Assembly (NCBI GenBank): GCA_949130485.1
Contig: OX422190.1
Span: 8,935,547-8,999,546 of the forward strand
Source: Agelas oroides
Lineage: Eukaryota; Porifera; Demospongiae; Agelasida; Agelasidae
Direction: 5' to 3'
Length of the DNA: 64,000 bases
The notes beneath the pieces were generated by a model that was given only the letters and a program-made list of their open reading frames with translations, made no database searches and was not told where the DNA came from. Both the position numbers and the translations under genes were made by a program. The stretch's first letter is position 1; every line of letters begins with the position of its first letter. Below, piece by piece: positions 20,755-39,300 of this stretch.

Positions 20755-23700
20755 CACATACTTACCAAGCAGTTTTACTATGACTACAAGAAAGGGCTCC
20801 TGCATAAGTCCACATTTTCTGCTACTTACAAAAATGCTGCTTTTCTCAGTTAGTACTAGATTTGATTGCCCTGGTCTTGAACAACCATCGCATATGAGGC
20901 ACATTACAGTGCACGTGGTTGTTTAGTCACTTCTTTGACCATGATGTTGCAGCACACTAACACCTAATCATACAGAACCATCACCGGTAATGGTAATTTT
21001 GCGCGGGAATTTCCAGCAATACATCACATTGCAGGATCATATGTATGCATTCACAGGTACACATATTTGCTTCCACATGCAGCAACCCTGCAAAACATTA
21101 CTCTTGGTGGAGTAGCCCATATCTTGTGTTTCCGATGTGAGTTTACTGCTGATTCCCAGGCCCAAGGGTGCCAGGTGGACATCCGGGATAAGAGGACAAG
21201 AGAGGTGGAGCAGTCATTCAGCTTGAGTCAGAGTCGGAAACTCATGACGTGTGCAAGAGGACTTCAAATGGAGGGTACAGAGTATGAGGTGGTTGCTAGG
21301 GAGATTGAGGTCTCTGGGAGGGTGGGGACGGAGATAGTTGGGCAGTGGGAGCCACCCCTCCTCTCTCCACCCTCCTCCACACCATCTTCCCCCTCCCCAT
21401 TGCCACCCTCCACAAGCGAAGACATGTTGACAGGTGTGTAACAGTTATACAATTGTTAGTCAGCATCTGGAGGAGGGTGGGGACAAGCTACATGGGCCAG
21501 TTACTGCCTTGGTATTGTCTCTCTTCCTCAATTAACACTTGACCATCAAGAACTGAAGGAAATAACCAAACTAACATAGAATAGAGTCACACACTAGGTT
21601 TTTCTTATAGCCAAGCCCCCTCTTGCATTCAGACCAAAACTTGAACACATAGAAGAATTAGACGATTTGTGTAACCAAAAATCTATTCTCTCAATGAAAT
21701 ATCGGTATCCTACAGTTTCACCCCTTCCTGTACCTATACCAGAGGAAGAAGAGGAGGTAGAGAAGAAAGAGGAGAGGGGGGAAGAAGTGAAGGAGGAGAA
21801 GGTGGAAGACGACAAAGAGGAAAGGGAGAAAAAGGAGGAGAAGGGAAGGGAAGAAGTGAAAGAGGATGAGGAGGAGAAGAGAAGGGAAGAAGTGAAAGAG
21901 GATGAGGAGGAGAAAGAGGAGGAGCAGGAAGAGGAGAAGGAGGAGGAAGAAAAAGGTATGTGTAGTGGGTAACACAACAGTGGAACAACTAGTATCCTCA
22001 ATTCAGGGAATGATGTATGAAGTTAGGACTTGGTAAGATACCCCTTATAAGCACACTGCCCATTCTATATCTCTATCACCAGTGAAATCAACTATGGTTG
22101 GAGATGAACATGAAGAAAACACACTGCCTGTTCAGCCTCCCGCTAGAGATGAACATGAGGAAGACACACAGGCTACTATATCAGCAGAACATCTGGCTGG
22201 AGGTGAAGATGGTATGCTGCCTGCTCCAACTCCAACTCTAACATCAGCAGCTGGAGACGAAGATAACAATGGAGAAGACACCACACTGCCTGCCGAGCCT
22301 CTACCATCAACAAATCCTCTGGATGGAGAGGATGATGAGGAAGCTATGCTTCCTGTTCTGTCTCCTTCATCAAAAGAGCCTCTGGCTGGAGATGAAGATG
22401 AGGAAAGCATGCTGCCTACTCTGTCTCCATCGTCAACAGAACTGCTTGCTGGAGACAAAGATGAAGATACCACATTGCCTACTCCTCCTCCACCAAAAGA
22501 ACTTCCTGCTAGGGATGACGATAAAGACACACTGCCTGTTCCATCTCCATCAAAAGAGCCTATTGCTAGAGATGAAAATGAAGGTGGAGAAGCCACACTG
22601 CCTGCTGAGCCTTTATCATCAACAAAGCCTCTGGCTGAAGAGGAAGATGAGGAGATAAGCATGCTGTCTGTTACATCTCCTTCGTCGGCAGAACCTTCTG
22701 CTCAAGATAAAGATGATGAGGAAGACACAGTGACTTCTCAGCGTCCACCATCAGTACAGCCTCTTGCTGAGGAGGATGATGATGAAGGCGTTTTAACTCT
22801 ATCAACAAAGCCTTATGAAGATGAGGAAGACACTCCGCCTGCTCAGCCTCAACCATCAACAAAGCCTCATGATGAGGAAGACACTCCGCCTGCTCAGCCT
22901 CAACCATCAACAAAGCCTCATGATGAGGAAGACACTCCGCCTGCTCAGCCTCAACCATCAACAAAGCCTCATGATGAGGAAGACACTCCGCCTGCTCAGC
23001 CTCAACCATCAACAAAGCCTCATGATGAGGAAGACACTCCGCCTGCTCAGCCTCAACCATCAACAAAGCCTCATGATGAGGAAGACACTCCGCCTGCTCA
23101 GCCTCAACCATCAACAAAGCCTCATGATGAGGAAGACACTCCGCCTGCTCAGCCTCAACCATCAACAAAGCCTCATGATCAGGAAGACACTCCGCCTGCT
23201 CAGCCTCAACCATCAACAAAGCCTCATGATGAGGAAGACACTCCGCCTGCTCAGCCTCAACCATCAACAAAGCCTCATGATCAGGAAGACACTCCGCCTG
23301 CTCAGCCTCAACCATCAACAAAGCCTCATGAAGATGAGGAAGACACTCCGCCTGCTCAGCCTCAACCATCAACAAAGCCTCATGATCAGGAAGACACTCC
23401 GCCTGCTCAGCCTCAACCATCAACAAAGCCTCATGAAGATGAGGAAGACACTCCGCCTGCTCAGCCTCAACCATCAACAAAGCCTCATGAAGATGAGGAA
23501 GACACTCCGCCTGCTCAGCCTCAACCATCAACAAAGCCTAATGATGAGGAAGACACTCCGCCTGCTCAGCCTCAACCATCAACAAAGCCTCATGATCAGG
23601 AAGACACTCCGCCTGCTCAGCCTCAACCATCAACAAAGCCTCATGATGAGGAAGACACTCCGCCTGCTCAGCCTCAACCATCAACAAAGCCTCATGATGA

Positions 23701-26005
23701 AGAAGACACTCCGCCTGCTCAGCCTCAACCATCAACAAAGCCTCATGATGAGGAAGACACTCCGCCTGCTCAGCCTCAACCATCAACAAAGCCTCATGAT
23801 GAAGAAGACACTCCGCCTGCTCAGCCTCAACCATCAACAAAGCCTCATGATGAGGAAGACACTCCGCCTGCTCAGCCTCAACCATCAACAAAGCCTAATG
23901 ATGAGGAAGACACTCCGCCTGCTCAGCCTCAACCATCAACAAAGCCTCATGATGAGGAAGACACTCCGCCTGCTCAGCCTCAACCATCAACAAAGCCTCA
24001 TGATGAGGAAGACACTCCGCCTGCTCAGCCTCAACCATCAACAAAGCCTCATGATGAGGAAGACACTCCGCCTGCTCAGCCTCAACCATCAACAAAGCCT
24101 CATGATCAGGAAGACACTCCGCCTGCTCAGCCTCAACCATCAACAAAGCCTCATGATGAGGAAGACACTCCGCCTGCTCAGCCTCAACCATCAACAAAGC
24201 CTCATGATCAGGAAGACACTCCGCCTGCTCAGCCTCAACCATCAACAAAGCCTCATGAAGATGAGGAAGACACTCCGCCTGCTCAGCCTCAACCATCAAC
24301 AAAGCCTCATGATCAGGAAGACACTCCGCCTGCTCAGCCTCAACCATCAACAAAGCCTCATGAAGATGAGGAAGACACTCCGCCTGCTCAGCCTCAACCA
24401 TCAACAAAGCCTCATGAAGATGAGGAAGACACTCCGCCTGCTCAGCCTCAACCATCAACAAAGCCTAATGATGAGGAAGACACTCCGCCTGCTCAGCCTC
24501 AACCATCAACAAAGCCTCATGATCAGGAAGACACTCCGCCTGCTCAGCCTCAACCATCAACAAAGCCTCATGATGAGGAAGACACTCCGCCTGCTCAGCC
24601 TCAACCATCAACAAAGCCTCATGATGAAGAAGACACTCCGCCTGCTCAGCCTCAACCATCAACAAAGCCTCATGATGAGGAAGACACTCCGCCTGCTCAG
24701 CCTCAACCATCAACAAAGCCTCATGATGAAGAAGACACTCCGCCTGCTCAGCCTCAACCATCAACAAAGCCTCATGATGAAGAAGACACTCCGCCTGCTC
24801 AGCCTCAACCATCAACAAAGCCTCCTCCTGGAGATGAACAAGATGAAGCTGTTCTGCCAGTTCCACTCCCAACATCAGAAAATACAGAGAAAGGTCTGTG
24901 TGCTGAAACTTAACTTGTGCACGCAGAGTTTGTTTACATTAGCTGTTAGAAATCAAGCAGATCATATACACAGCATGCCTATATAAATATTAAGCTAGAT
25001 GCACAACATTACGTATGTATAGTAGCTACAAGATACTTTGTGTTCATAGTGCAGGGTTCAAAAGTGGCAAAGGTTCAGTTAATTTATAACCTGCCACGGT
25101 TGACAAAAGCTGTAGAACCATAACATGTGTGACACTACTTTAAAGGTTACTAATGCCACTAGCTAGGGATGCTGAGAAAAGCCAGGGGCAATCAGGAACT
25201 AATGCACATGCACCACTTTGGAATCTTGTGCTATGACAGCAGTGCACCTGTGTTCAATCCTCACACATGCAGGGAGGCCTCCAGTAACTGCACAGGATGA
25301 GAGACTAGAAAGAGCCACAGTTCTGCTTCTGACAGTGGGGGTGGTGGTTGGTGTTGCCATGGTAACAGCAATTGTGAGGGGCATAATAGCAGGTAAAGAT
25401 ATTAGTGTCTTCAATTCTTACTTTATGCTGGCTATGAAGGGGGCTGGGCCATCAGTCCTTGTAATCTTGTACACTACCTGCGTCCGTGTTGAGCCTCTCA
25501 AACCTCACACAGCTAACTACTGTATAGCTTCTCCACCGAGCCTCTACATACCAACTCACCCTTTTATACTGTAGATTGGCAAAAAGTGTATCATGCATAC
25601 ATGTTGCATGTATTATACACAGTTAATTTTTCACGTAATTGTTGACAGAAAAATACATAGCAAAAATTTGTCAGTCTTTACAAGTTGAAAAACATGTTCA
25701 GCTACACACCTATGACTTTTTTTATACTTTTGATGCATTTAAAGAAAATTTGCGCACATGAAGAGCTGTCCACATTTCCCCCTTCCCTTTCCTCTCCTCC
25801 CAAAGTCTCTACTACAACCAGCCCACCAACAGCACACCCTCCACCTCAGCCTCCTGCCACCCCTCCTCCTCACCGACACAAACAGCTTCCAGGAGCCTCA
25901 GATCTTCCTGTCACTAGCACTGCGCTCCCTCCACCACAGCTGATATTTCACAGAGACTTTAGGAAGCAGTTTCGATACAAAATGAAAATCCCCAGAACAG
26001 TTTAG
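18348..26005 (+). CDS. Predicted type I membrane protein: Ig-like, FN3-like, 39-unit mucin-like stalk
   Basis: I do not recognise a named family. Exons: 18348-18483, 19305-19760, 20045-20317, 21083-21433, 21611-21955, 22083-24893, 25273-25392, 25806-26005; every intron is phase 1 and the frame is open for 1563 codons. Order: signal peptide 1-21 (MGMQVFVVALLLAVFLSSVE); Cys-containing Ig-like region about 46-198 with a Lys/Asp/Glu-rich loop; FN3-like region about 198-288 (TELNSTHLRVSW, EFNVHACSAAGEGEAS); a Cys-containing beta-rich region to about 385; Glu/Lys-rich stretch about 440-520; irregular P/T/S/D/E repeats; 39 regular units 765-1434; membrane segment about 1472-1492 (ATVLLLTVGVVVGVAMVTAI); Pro-rich tail of about 70 residues. 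Uniform phase-1 introns are usual for shuffled extracellular domains. A surface adhesion or recognition role is inferred. The first exon is the least certain. Confidence 0.85.
18761..18817. mobile_element. TAGTCTTG hairpin MITE (receptor intron 1)
   Basis: The ends TAGTCTTGTGCCCAGG and CCTGGGTACAAGATCA are diverged inverses. It is flanked by TGAAATGCT (18752-18760) and TGGAATGCT (18818-18826), a 9-bp duplication with one mismatch. Confidence 0.78.
19811..19889 (+). repeat. Dispersed repeat, copy 2
   Basis: Same-orientation copy of 4311-4387, within receptor intron 2 and next to CA repeats. Confidence 0.7.
19948..20000 (+). other. Possible cassette exon with Ig-like C-terminal strand
   Basis: A TTGTTGCAG acceptor precedes an open stretch reading YIVIIVVTNSNGITESV in the frame set by exon 2, and a GTAAAT donor follows. 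The peptide resembles the last strands of an Ig domain. At 53 nt it would shift exon 3 and give a stop 12 codons in, so it is left out of the main model. It may be an isoform-specific or decayed exon. Confidence 0.3.
20417..20494 (+). repeat. tRNA-derived SINE-like sequence 1 (receptor intron 3)
   Basis: A box-A-like TGGTCTCAGTGG near 20420 and a box-B-like GGTTTGATCCC at 20471-20481 have tRNA-like spacing. The flanks do not fold as a clean cloverleaf with paired ends, so a SINE head is more likely than a functional tRNA. Confidence 0.55.
20692..20752 (+). repeat. (CA)n microsatellite
   Basis: About 29 CA dinucleotides in receptor intron 3. Confidence 0.93.
22814..24823 (+). repeat. Coding minisatellite: 39 units of 51/54 bp
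   Basis: Inside exon 6 of the receptor gene. The consensus peptide unit is HDEEDTPPAQPQPSTKP (17 residues); variants begin HDQ, NDE, HEDE or YEDE, the last two giving 18 residues. Seven 54-bp and 32 51-bp units sum exactly to the 2010 bp. Units 5-21 and 23-39 show the same order of variants, including synonymous GAG/GAA choices as far as unit 20/38, which means an 18-unit block (927 bp) was duplicated. Each unit has three Ser/Thr residues next to Pro, plausible O-glycosylation sites. All frames on both strands stay open because the unit length is a multiple of three. Confidence 0.97.
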
Positions 26006-26837
26006 TTTATCTCACAATTTTAGCAGCTGATCCGTCTTCACAGTGTGCTTCAGCAATATTTTTATATCCAATCATACAAATTTTGAAACCCAATCATAAT
26101 TTTTTTATTACTTTTGCTGATGATGTGTTATATTAGGTAGTAACATCTATGATTGTACTACTTCAATGCTTACAGCCAATATAATTCAATTATGCAGCTG
26201 TGTGATATGTACTTGGTTGTATCACTAGCTGTATAGGAAAGTAGCCTTGTTCTAGCAACTAGGCACAAAATGCTTGCATACCTCCAGCCTACGGCCTAGC
26301 TACCACAGAAGTTTCTGAAAACACTTCCAAAAACTCCCTGTCCAACCTTATACCCTCTAACCTCATGCAGAAATATGAGCTCATACAATCAGGTCCAGGT
26401 ATAGTATGTTCCCAACCCTTTACCAAGATTCATTACTAGCGTACGCTATACACACCTGGCAAATGCTAAAGTCATAAAAAGTGGGCGTGTCATGGTTTGG
26501 AACTTGATAACGACAGTTGAGGCAGCAGGTCTCAAATGAAGCTGGCACTGATGTGAAACAAATCTTTGCATTGCTATAAGCAATCAAACACTGGACAGCA
26601 GGGAAGGCCCAAATATGTTAGGAAGAAAAGACAGAAACCTAGCCTCATTCCCAGGCTCTTCCAACGGGGAGCTAGAGTCAGGGAATGAGGCTAGGAGAAA
26701 CCAGTTTATGTGCACACATTACTTATGAACCAGTGAATGTTGATATAAACTCGGAACCTGTCATATACAACATACACAGAAAAGTAATTGGTCCTGAGTA
26801 ACAGGACTTGATAAACTTCACTCCTATAAAAGCACAC
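26006..26837. other. Convergent intergenic region
   Basis: Between the receptor stop and the ATAD3 stop. It is AT-rich near the receptor end and carries one hairpin MITE at 26640-26693. No gene recognised. Confidence 0.7.
26640..26693. mobile_element. TAGCCTCA hairpin MITE
   Basis: The ends TAGCCTCATTCCCAGGC and CAGGGAATGAGGCTA are inverses. The flanks ACAGAAACC and GGAGAAACC match at 7 of 9 positions, consistent with an older 9-bp duplication. Confidence 0.72.
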
Positions 26838-32766
<5,929 letters not shown>

Positions 32767-33353
32767 GAGTAGACTGGACGGATCCACGTGGATACCGCAT
32801 TCGTTTATTACGTTCTTTTTATACGAAAGGTGACTCGGTGGTTATAGTCTCGTTCCCAGACCATCCCCGAAAATCGTTGAAGTCTGAACAACACCACTTC
32901 TCTACTACTGGCACTATATAGTAAATCCACGAATGAGGTTTTATGTCAGTGCCATGGCTAGTCTCACAAGTCAGACCCAACAAGCTGCAGTATTGATTGC
33001 TTTAATTTTCAGGCTTTAATAAATTATTGTGATTCAGCTATCGATGATATTCAACAATGTTGTCTAGCTACTACAGATCAAATGTTATAACTACACATTC
33101 TTTTGTGTCACTGCAGCAGTTTACAATAAAATTAGAAGTATATTAGATGACATTTTTACATCAGTAGCTACACCTAGCTACACTGAACTAATAAATACCC
33201 TTATTCAGCTATCCGATAGTGTGAATTCTAGTACACAACAGCTACAGACAACTGTCTAACAAGAACAGCTTTGATAATACATTTCAACATCAACAATAAT
33301 GGTATATCAGAAGTAGAGTATAAAGATCTGTAGAAGCAGTTCTTTTACGCACA
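32767..33353. other. Intergenic region: ankyrin gene 3' end to ATAD3 5' end
   Basis: It should hold the ATAD3 promoter and the ankyrin 3' UTR. I see an isolated hairpin-family end near 32845 (TAGTCTCGTTCCCAGACC) and AT-rich sequence. No gene and no clear promoter element. Confidence 0.6.
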
Positions 33354-33375
33354 TCAAATGCTCCAGTGCACGAGC

Positions 33376-36300
33376 TCAATGGCTTTCTGTCCATTCTGTA
33401 TGACATGATAGAACAGTGGCTGATTACTTTGAAGCGTAGTGATTGGTCAGTTTACTGGAGTAAGGATAAGTGAAAGTCTGTATTGCAGCTACAGCCTGAA
33501 CAATATAATATTATGATACAGACTCATGAGAATGAAATGGACTGACTCCTGAGTGTAACTGTATAGTACATAGCTACAGCCCATCAGTGTTTGCAAAGCA
33601 AATACTGGGTGATGAGAATGAGAGCAGAAGTATAGTAAATGCACACCTGATATCCATGAGTGTACTGAATGTTGGCAGCTAGCTAGCTATATGTAAGCTT
33701 TGAATAATTAGCACTACCTTAGATATAGCTACCACTGGCTAGGTGCCAGTCTTGTTCCAAACTTCAGACTGCACAAAATTTGAAATGAAGTACATACCTT
33801 GTTGGTGAGGTTTATCCTCATTCTGTGCTTGATCAGTTTGCTTCATGGCCATCTCCCGAACCTGCTGGAATGAAATTGACAATACACAGTAATCATGCGT
33901 GCAACCAGTTTTAGACGTACAATTTGGTTAATAAACTTTGACTAACAAATTAAAATGCTACTCTTCCTGTCTAGTCCCATGATCACATTTAACAATGAGC
34001 ACCTGTACACAGTGAACAGTACTGTGCTACTTCATGTTTGGTACTGTTCACATCTCTCATCACGTTAGTGGTATTGTGGTATTGTACCTTCTTTGGCTGG
34101 TGTGGGTCAGTGCTTGTCTCTGGCAGTAGTTCAGCTATGTCCTCACGGTCACGATGTACAGGAAGCTGCAGGAGCTAGGAGTGAAGGAGATGTGCATACA
34201 TCAGCTGCATGTACATTCTAGCAACTTTCCACTGCAAAAAAAAAAAAGACCTAGTCTGGTAGCATCTGATCTGTATCTTACCTGTTCAGTGGCTGCTGCC
34301 TGGCGGAGCGCCTTAATCACACCGGGATGGGCTGCTAACATGAGAGGGAAACGCCCACTCTGGGAAGAGAAGTAGACAAGAATCTGATGTGATCTATAAG
34401 CAAACAATGAAAGGACCTATTTGTTGGATTTTTATAGCAAGTTTGGTAGCTAGCAAGCAATTGTCGCCTTCTCTACTCTGTTTGATGATTATAGTCTCAA
34501 ATATTAGCATGGTAGCTGTAATCAATAGCCATGCCCATAACTGCTGTTTCCATGGTAGCAGCACTTAGCTGTTCAGGTCACCCTTGCCACTGAGTTTGTC
34601 CTAAGTTTGTAGGTGGAGAGACAGCCTCCTCCCTCTAGCAGTCTCTTCTATATCCAGGGAACCAGAAATCTTCCGTTATAGCATCCCAATTGAAATCCCC
34701 TTTTGGTATCATGGAACTGCATCTTAAGCTTCTGGTGCAGCTCCTCGTATACCATGTTTTAACTAATCACATACGTATACCTGTGTATCTAGTGCAAAAG
34801 CTATATCCATGCCTTCTGTGACCTATATGGTCATGATTGCAATTCAGGATTTACATTAAACTTGTCGGTAGAAATGTTTGTGAAATAGAGTAAGGTGGCG
34901 AATCAGGTTGATATGCATACAAGAATAGAGTGAGGTTCACTAAGGTTTTACAGGATACATGATATATCATAATTATAGCTGGGAACTTTTTTCATGTGCA
35001 CAGATCCTTTACGATTCTTCAAAAAAACATCCCAAAATGGAACTTTTGTCATTTTACGGCATGCAAGACTAAAGTAGTGCTAGTGACGCTCAAAATGCTT
35101 CTTAAGAAATCGAGTGAAACTTTGTTTGCTGGACGCACATGTATATAAGGTCTCTAGCCTAGAGACTTTGTTGGTATGGGGTGTGATGATGTATTCAGCT
35201 TATGGGGTGATGTCAGTGTTTGGTAAAAGTACTGATGGAGTGGCATAGCCAGCTAGTTGGCCAATAAATCATAGTATAGTCAATGGTTGACACTTCATGT
35301 TTGTGCGTTATAAAGTTTCACAGGAATAAAGTTTGTGAGTTCCATTCAATCATGAATTTTTATGCATTGCAAAATTTCCCACTATACAATACCATACTCT
35401 ATTACTCAATTTTGAGTGCACACCACTGTACTGTTTTCACCTTGTCCCGTAGGTTAGGGTTTGCCCAAGCTCCAAGGAGTACCTCTACCACTTTGTGGTG
35501 GCCCTTGAAGCTGGCTACATGTAGTGCTGTCAAACCATCCTGTAGGGTAGAATGCAACCACACAAAATGGCTCTTACTCAAAACTCCACCACTTGACAAG
35601 TTATCCAACTATATAAAAGTTGTAGCATAATTTATGGTACCAATTATCAACCAGTACCAACCTTTCAAACAGTAGAATACAGAAAATTTAACATAGTTTT
35701 ACTAATTTGAAGATTGTTTACTTTCAGTCAATGCATTGCACAGTCAGCAAGATGGTTTTGCATTGAGTGGTGCTACACTTCATCAAAAAACCAGCAGAGA
35801 AAAGTTGAGCAATTATGGCAGGAGCTCTGAGGCTCAGTAATACCCTACTAGACTTGTGTGTCTGTTCATGATAGAAGTCCATCCTATAAAGTCTGCCCAT
35901 ATGGCATGCTGTTTTTGCATGTGTCATGTTTGTATTCATCCCACTCTGCTCTTGTGGAGGTGATAGTGTATGGTATGGTATGGTGTAAACTCTTTTCAAG
36001 CTAACAAGTGACAACCTTGTGGCTTGCTGATACTTCCTATTAGAAAAGGTATGGGTTGAGCGATGATACCAGTGGTTGATAACTGGCATGATAATACAGG
36101 ACAGAAAGAGTGTGCATGTGTGCTATAAACTATTTGCCAAGAGCCTGCTCATTTGGTACAAGAACCAAGTTGCTATGTCATTCCTGGACTGAGATATGAA
36201 GACAGGTACAAACTGTGTCTGATAATTGGCACTGTACACTACATTCCTCCTGTAACATTTGAGGATGGTGATTGATATGGTATTACGTTCAATGTCCACA

Positions 36301-39300
36301 TTAGACATTTAGAGGCATCTCATGTTGCATTAATGTACTGCTAATCACGAAAGCTGGCTGCCAATGCAGCTAAAATGAGTGATTGTAACTACATGAGACA
36401 GCTTTAGAATAATAGCTTGAGACAGTACACCTGAATTTTAAGTTAGTGTCTCCGTTGAAGTAACTAAGCAGTAGTGTCATTTGCTATGGTGACAACATCT
36501 TCAACACTAGCACCATAGCATGGAGCAGTGGACATACCGGCAGGAGTTAAAAACACTAATCCCATCAGTTCAACCATAGAGCACAGACAACTACTTTGCA
36601 TACAGTTGTCAACTGTCTTTGTCTGCTGTTAGTGAAACAGCCCATCAATCTTTTGTCATGACTCCCAAGCATGTTTGCATGTTTTTCTCGATAACAGTTA
36701 AGGAATTTTGCACACAGGTGCACGTCTATATACTATTTGCTAAAACTTCACTGGAGTTTTGATGCTACACTAGCAGCATTCTCGCATGTGTGCGTGTGGT
36801 ATGGTGGTTGTATGTGCATATACATGCATATTTGTGTGTTGCATGTGCATGGGTGTGTGGTTGTGTGTACATGCACATTAGTGTGTGCATTTGTGTCAGT
36901 GCCATCAGAATAGTGGATACAAATCTACAAGTGTATGTACATGTATCAGTAAACATACACGTACAATAAAACGCTCATACACATTTGGCAATTGCTCATC
37001 ATCCTTTTATTCATGTTTACAGCTGACAAATGTGATGTTACAAATACATACGTTTATATAGAGCTCAATATGGCACACACCTCACTTCATGTACCATTTA
37101 GTACTCTAGACATTGGTAGATATTCTCATAGTGACTACCAGTACTTGTGAGGTATACTAAGTGTTGCATGAGGACAATATGCATACAGGCATAGAAGGGA
37201 GGGCTCCTGGCTTCACAGGATGCACAAAGTGCCATTAACATTACTCAGGTTTCAATGCACACCACTGTCCTGTTGTGTTGTTACCTTGTCCTGTAGGTCA
37301 GGGTTTGCCTCAGCTCCCAGGAGGAGCTCAACCACTTTGTGGTGGTCATTGAAGCTGGAAGTTCTTAGTGCTGTATAACAATCCTGTATGGTAAAATGGG
37401 TGATCGTAACTACATGAGACAGCTTTAGAATAATAGCTTGAGACATTTCACCTGAATTTCAAGTTAGTGTCTCCCTTGAAGTAACTAAGCAGTAGTGTCA
37501 TAACATCTTCAACACTAGCAGCATAGCATGCAGTACTGGACATACTAGCAGGAGTTAAAAACACTACTCAAGCATACAGGACAGATAACTACTTTGTATA
37601 CAGTTGTCAAATGTTGTCGTCTGGTGTTGGTAAAACACTCCATCAATTTTTTTCATGACTTCCAAGCATGTTTATATGTTTTGCTTCATGCCAAACTTAA
37701 CAATTAAGGACCAGGTTTGCACACAGGTGCATGTCTAGTCGCTAAACATTTCACTGGAATTTTGACGCTAGACTAACATTCTCACTCTAGAAACACATCC
37801 CCAAACCACTACATGTACATGCTTTCAATGCACAAATGATTTTGTTCTCCCATGCACATAACCACTGGCTATGTGTTGGATATGTTCTCTGACCTTCACA
37901 TTCCCCTGACTGTTGTGTGGTACTTAGTGTACAATGAATACTGCACATGGCACACCACAAGTGACAGATGAACAAATAATAGTAATTATCCACCTTGCTC
38001 TGCAGGTCTACTGTAGCCCCAGCCTGAAGGAGCAGGTCCACAATCCTGTCATGCCCCTTCTGGCTCGCAATATAGAGAGGAAAGAATCCATCCTATGTGC
38101 ACATGGTGGTGTGTGTGCATACATGTGTGTGGTGGTTGTGTGTGATGTGTGTTGCATGTGTGTGTGTGATGTGTGTGTGCATGCGGGTGTGTGGTTGTGT
38201 GTACATATGGATTTGTGTGATCATTAGTGCCAGTGCATTCAGAATGGTGGATACAAGTCTACAAGTATACGTACATGTATCAGTAATCACACAAGTACAA
38301 TAGAACACTATCATACAGTTTTGACAACTGCTCATTATTGTTCCTTACACATGTTTTACAACTGACACAAATGTGATGTTACTGGTATGTACATATAATG
38401 TATTCTTTATATAGAGCTCAAGAGTAAGAATATGGCACACATCTCACCCCATGTACCGGTTAGTACACTATAAATCTGTAGCTGTTCTCATAATGAAAAC
38501 ATGCAGAACAGTTGGAACCATGTTTGTAGCTAAAACCTTCACTGGAGTTTTGATTCCAGACTACCATTCTCAGTTCAAATTTCTTGGGAAAACACGTCCC
38601 CAAACCACTCAATGTACATGCTTGCAATGCACAAATGAATTTGTTCATTGTAAATTGTATATCACCAGTGGCTATGTGTTGGATATGTTCTCTGACCTTC
38701 ACATTCTGACTGTTGTGTGGTACTTAGTGTACAATGAATACTGCACATGGCACACCACAAGTGACAGATGAACAAATAATAGTAATTATCCACCTTGTCC
38801 TGCAGGTCTACTGTAGCCCCAGCCTGAAGGAGCAGGTCCACAACCCTGTCATGCCCCTCCTGGCTTGCATCAAAGAGAGGAAAGAAACCATCCTGCGTGC
38901 ACATGGTGGTGTGTGTGCATGTGTGGGTGTGTGGTGGTTGTGTGTGATGTGTGTTGCATGTGGGTGTGTGGTTGTGTGTACATTAGTGTGATCATCAGTG
39001 CCAGTGCATTCAGAATGGTGGATACAAGTCTACAAGTATACGTACATGTATCAGTAATCACACAAGTACAATAGAACACTATCATACAGTTTGACAACTG
39101 CTCATTATTGTTCCTTATACATGTTTTACAACTGACACAAATGTGATGTCACTGGTATGTACAATCACTGTATTGTTTATATGGAGCTCAAAAGTACCCC
39201 ATGTACCAGTTAGTACACTATAAATTTGTAGATATTCTCATAATAAAAACATGCAGAACAGTTGGGAAGGGTCTTGCTAGAGGACAAGTATTTGTGAGGT

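Noticed and set aside
22671-24986. Long open frames in the other plus frame and on the minus strand across the receptor exon 6 repeats
   Set aside because: The 51/54-bp unit is a multiple of three and lacks stops in several frames, so all stay open. Only the frame that joins in phase to exons 5 and 7 fits a gene.
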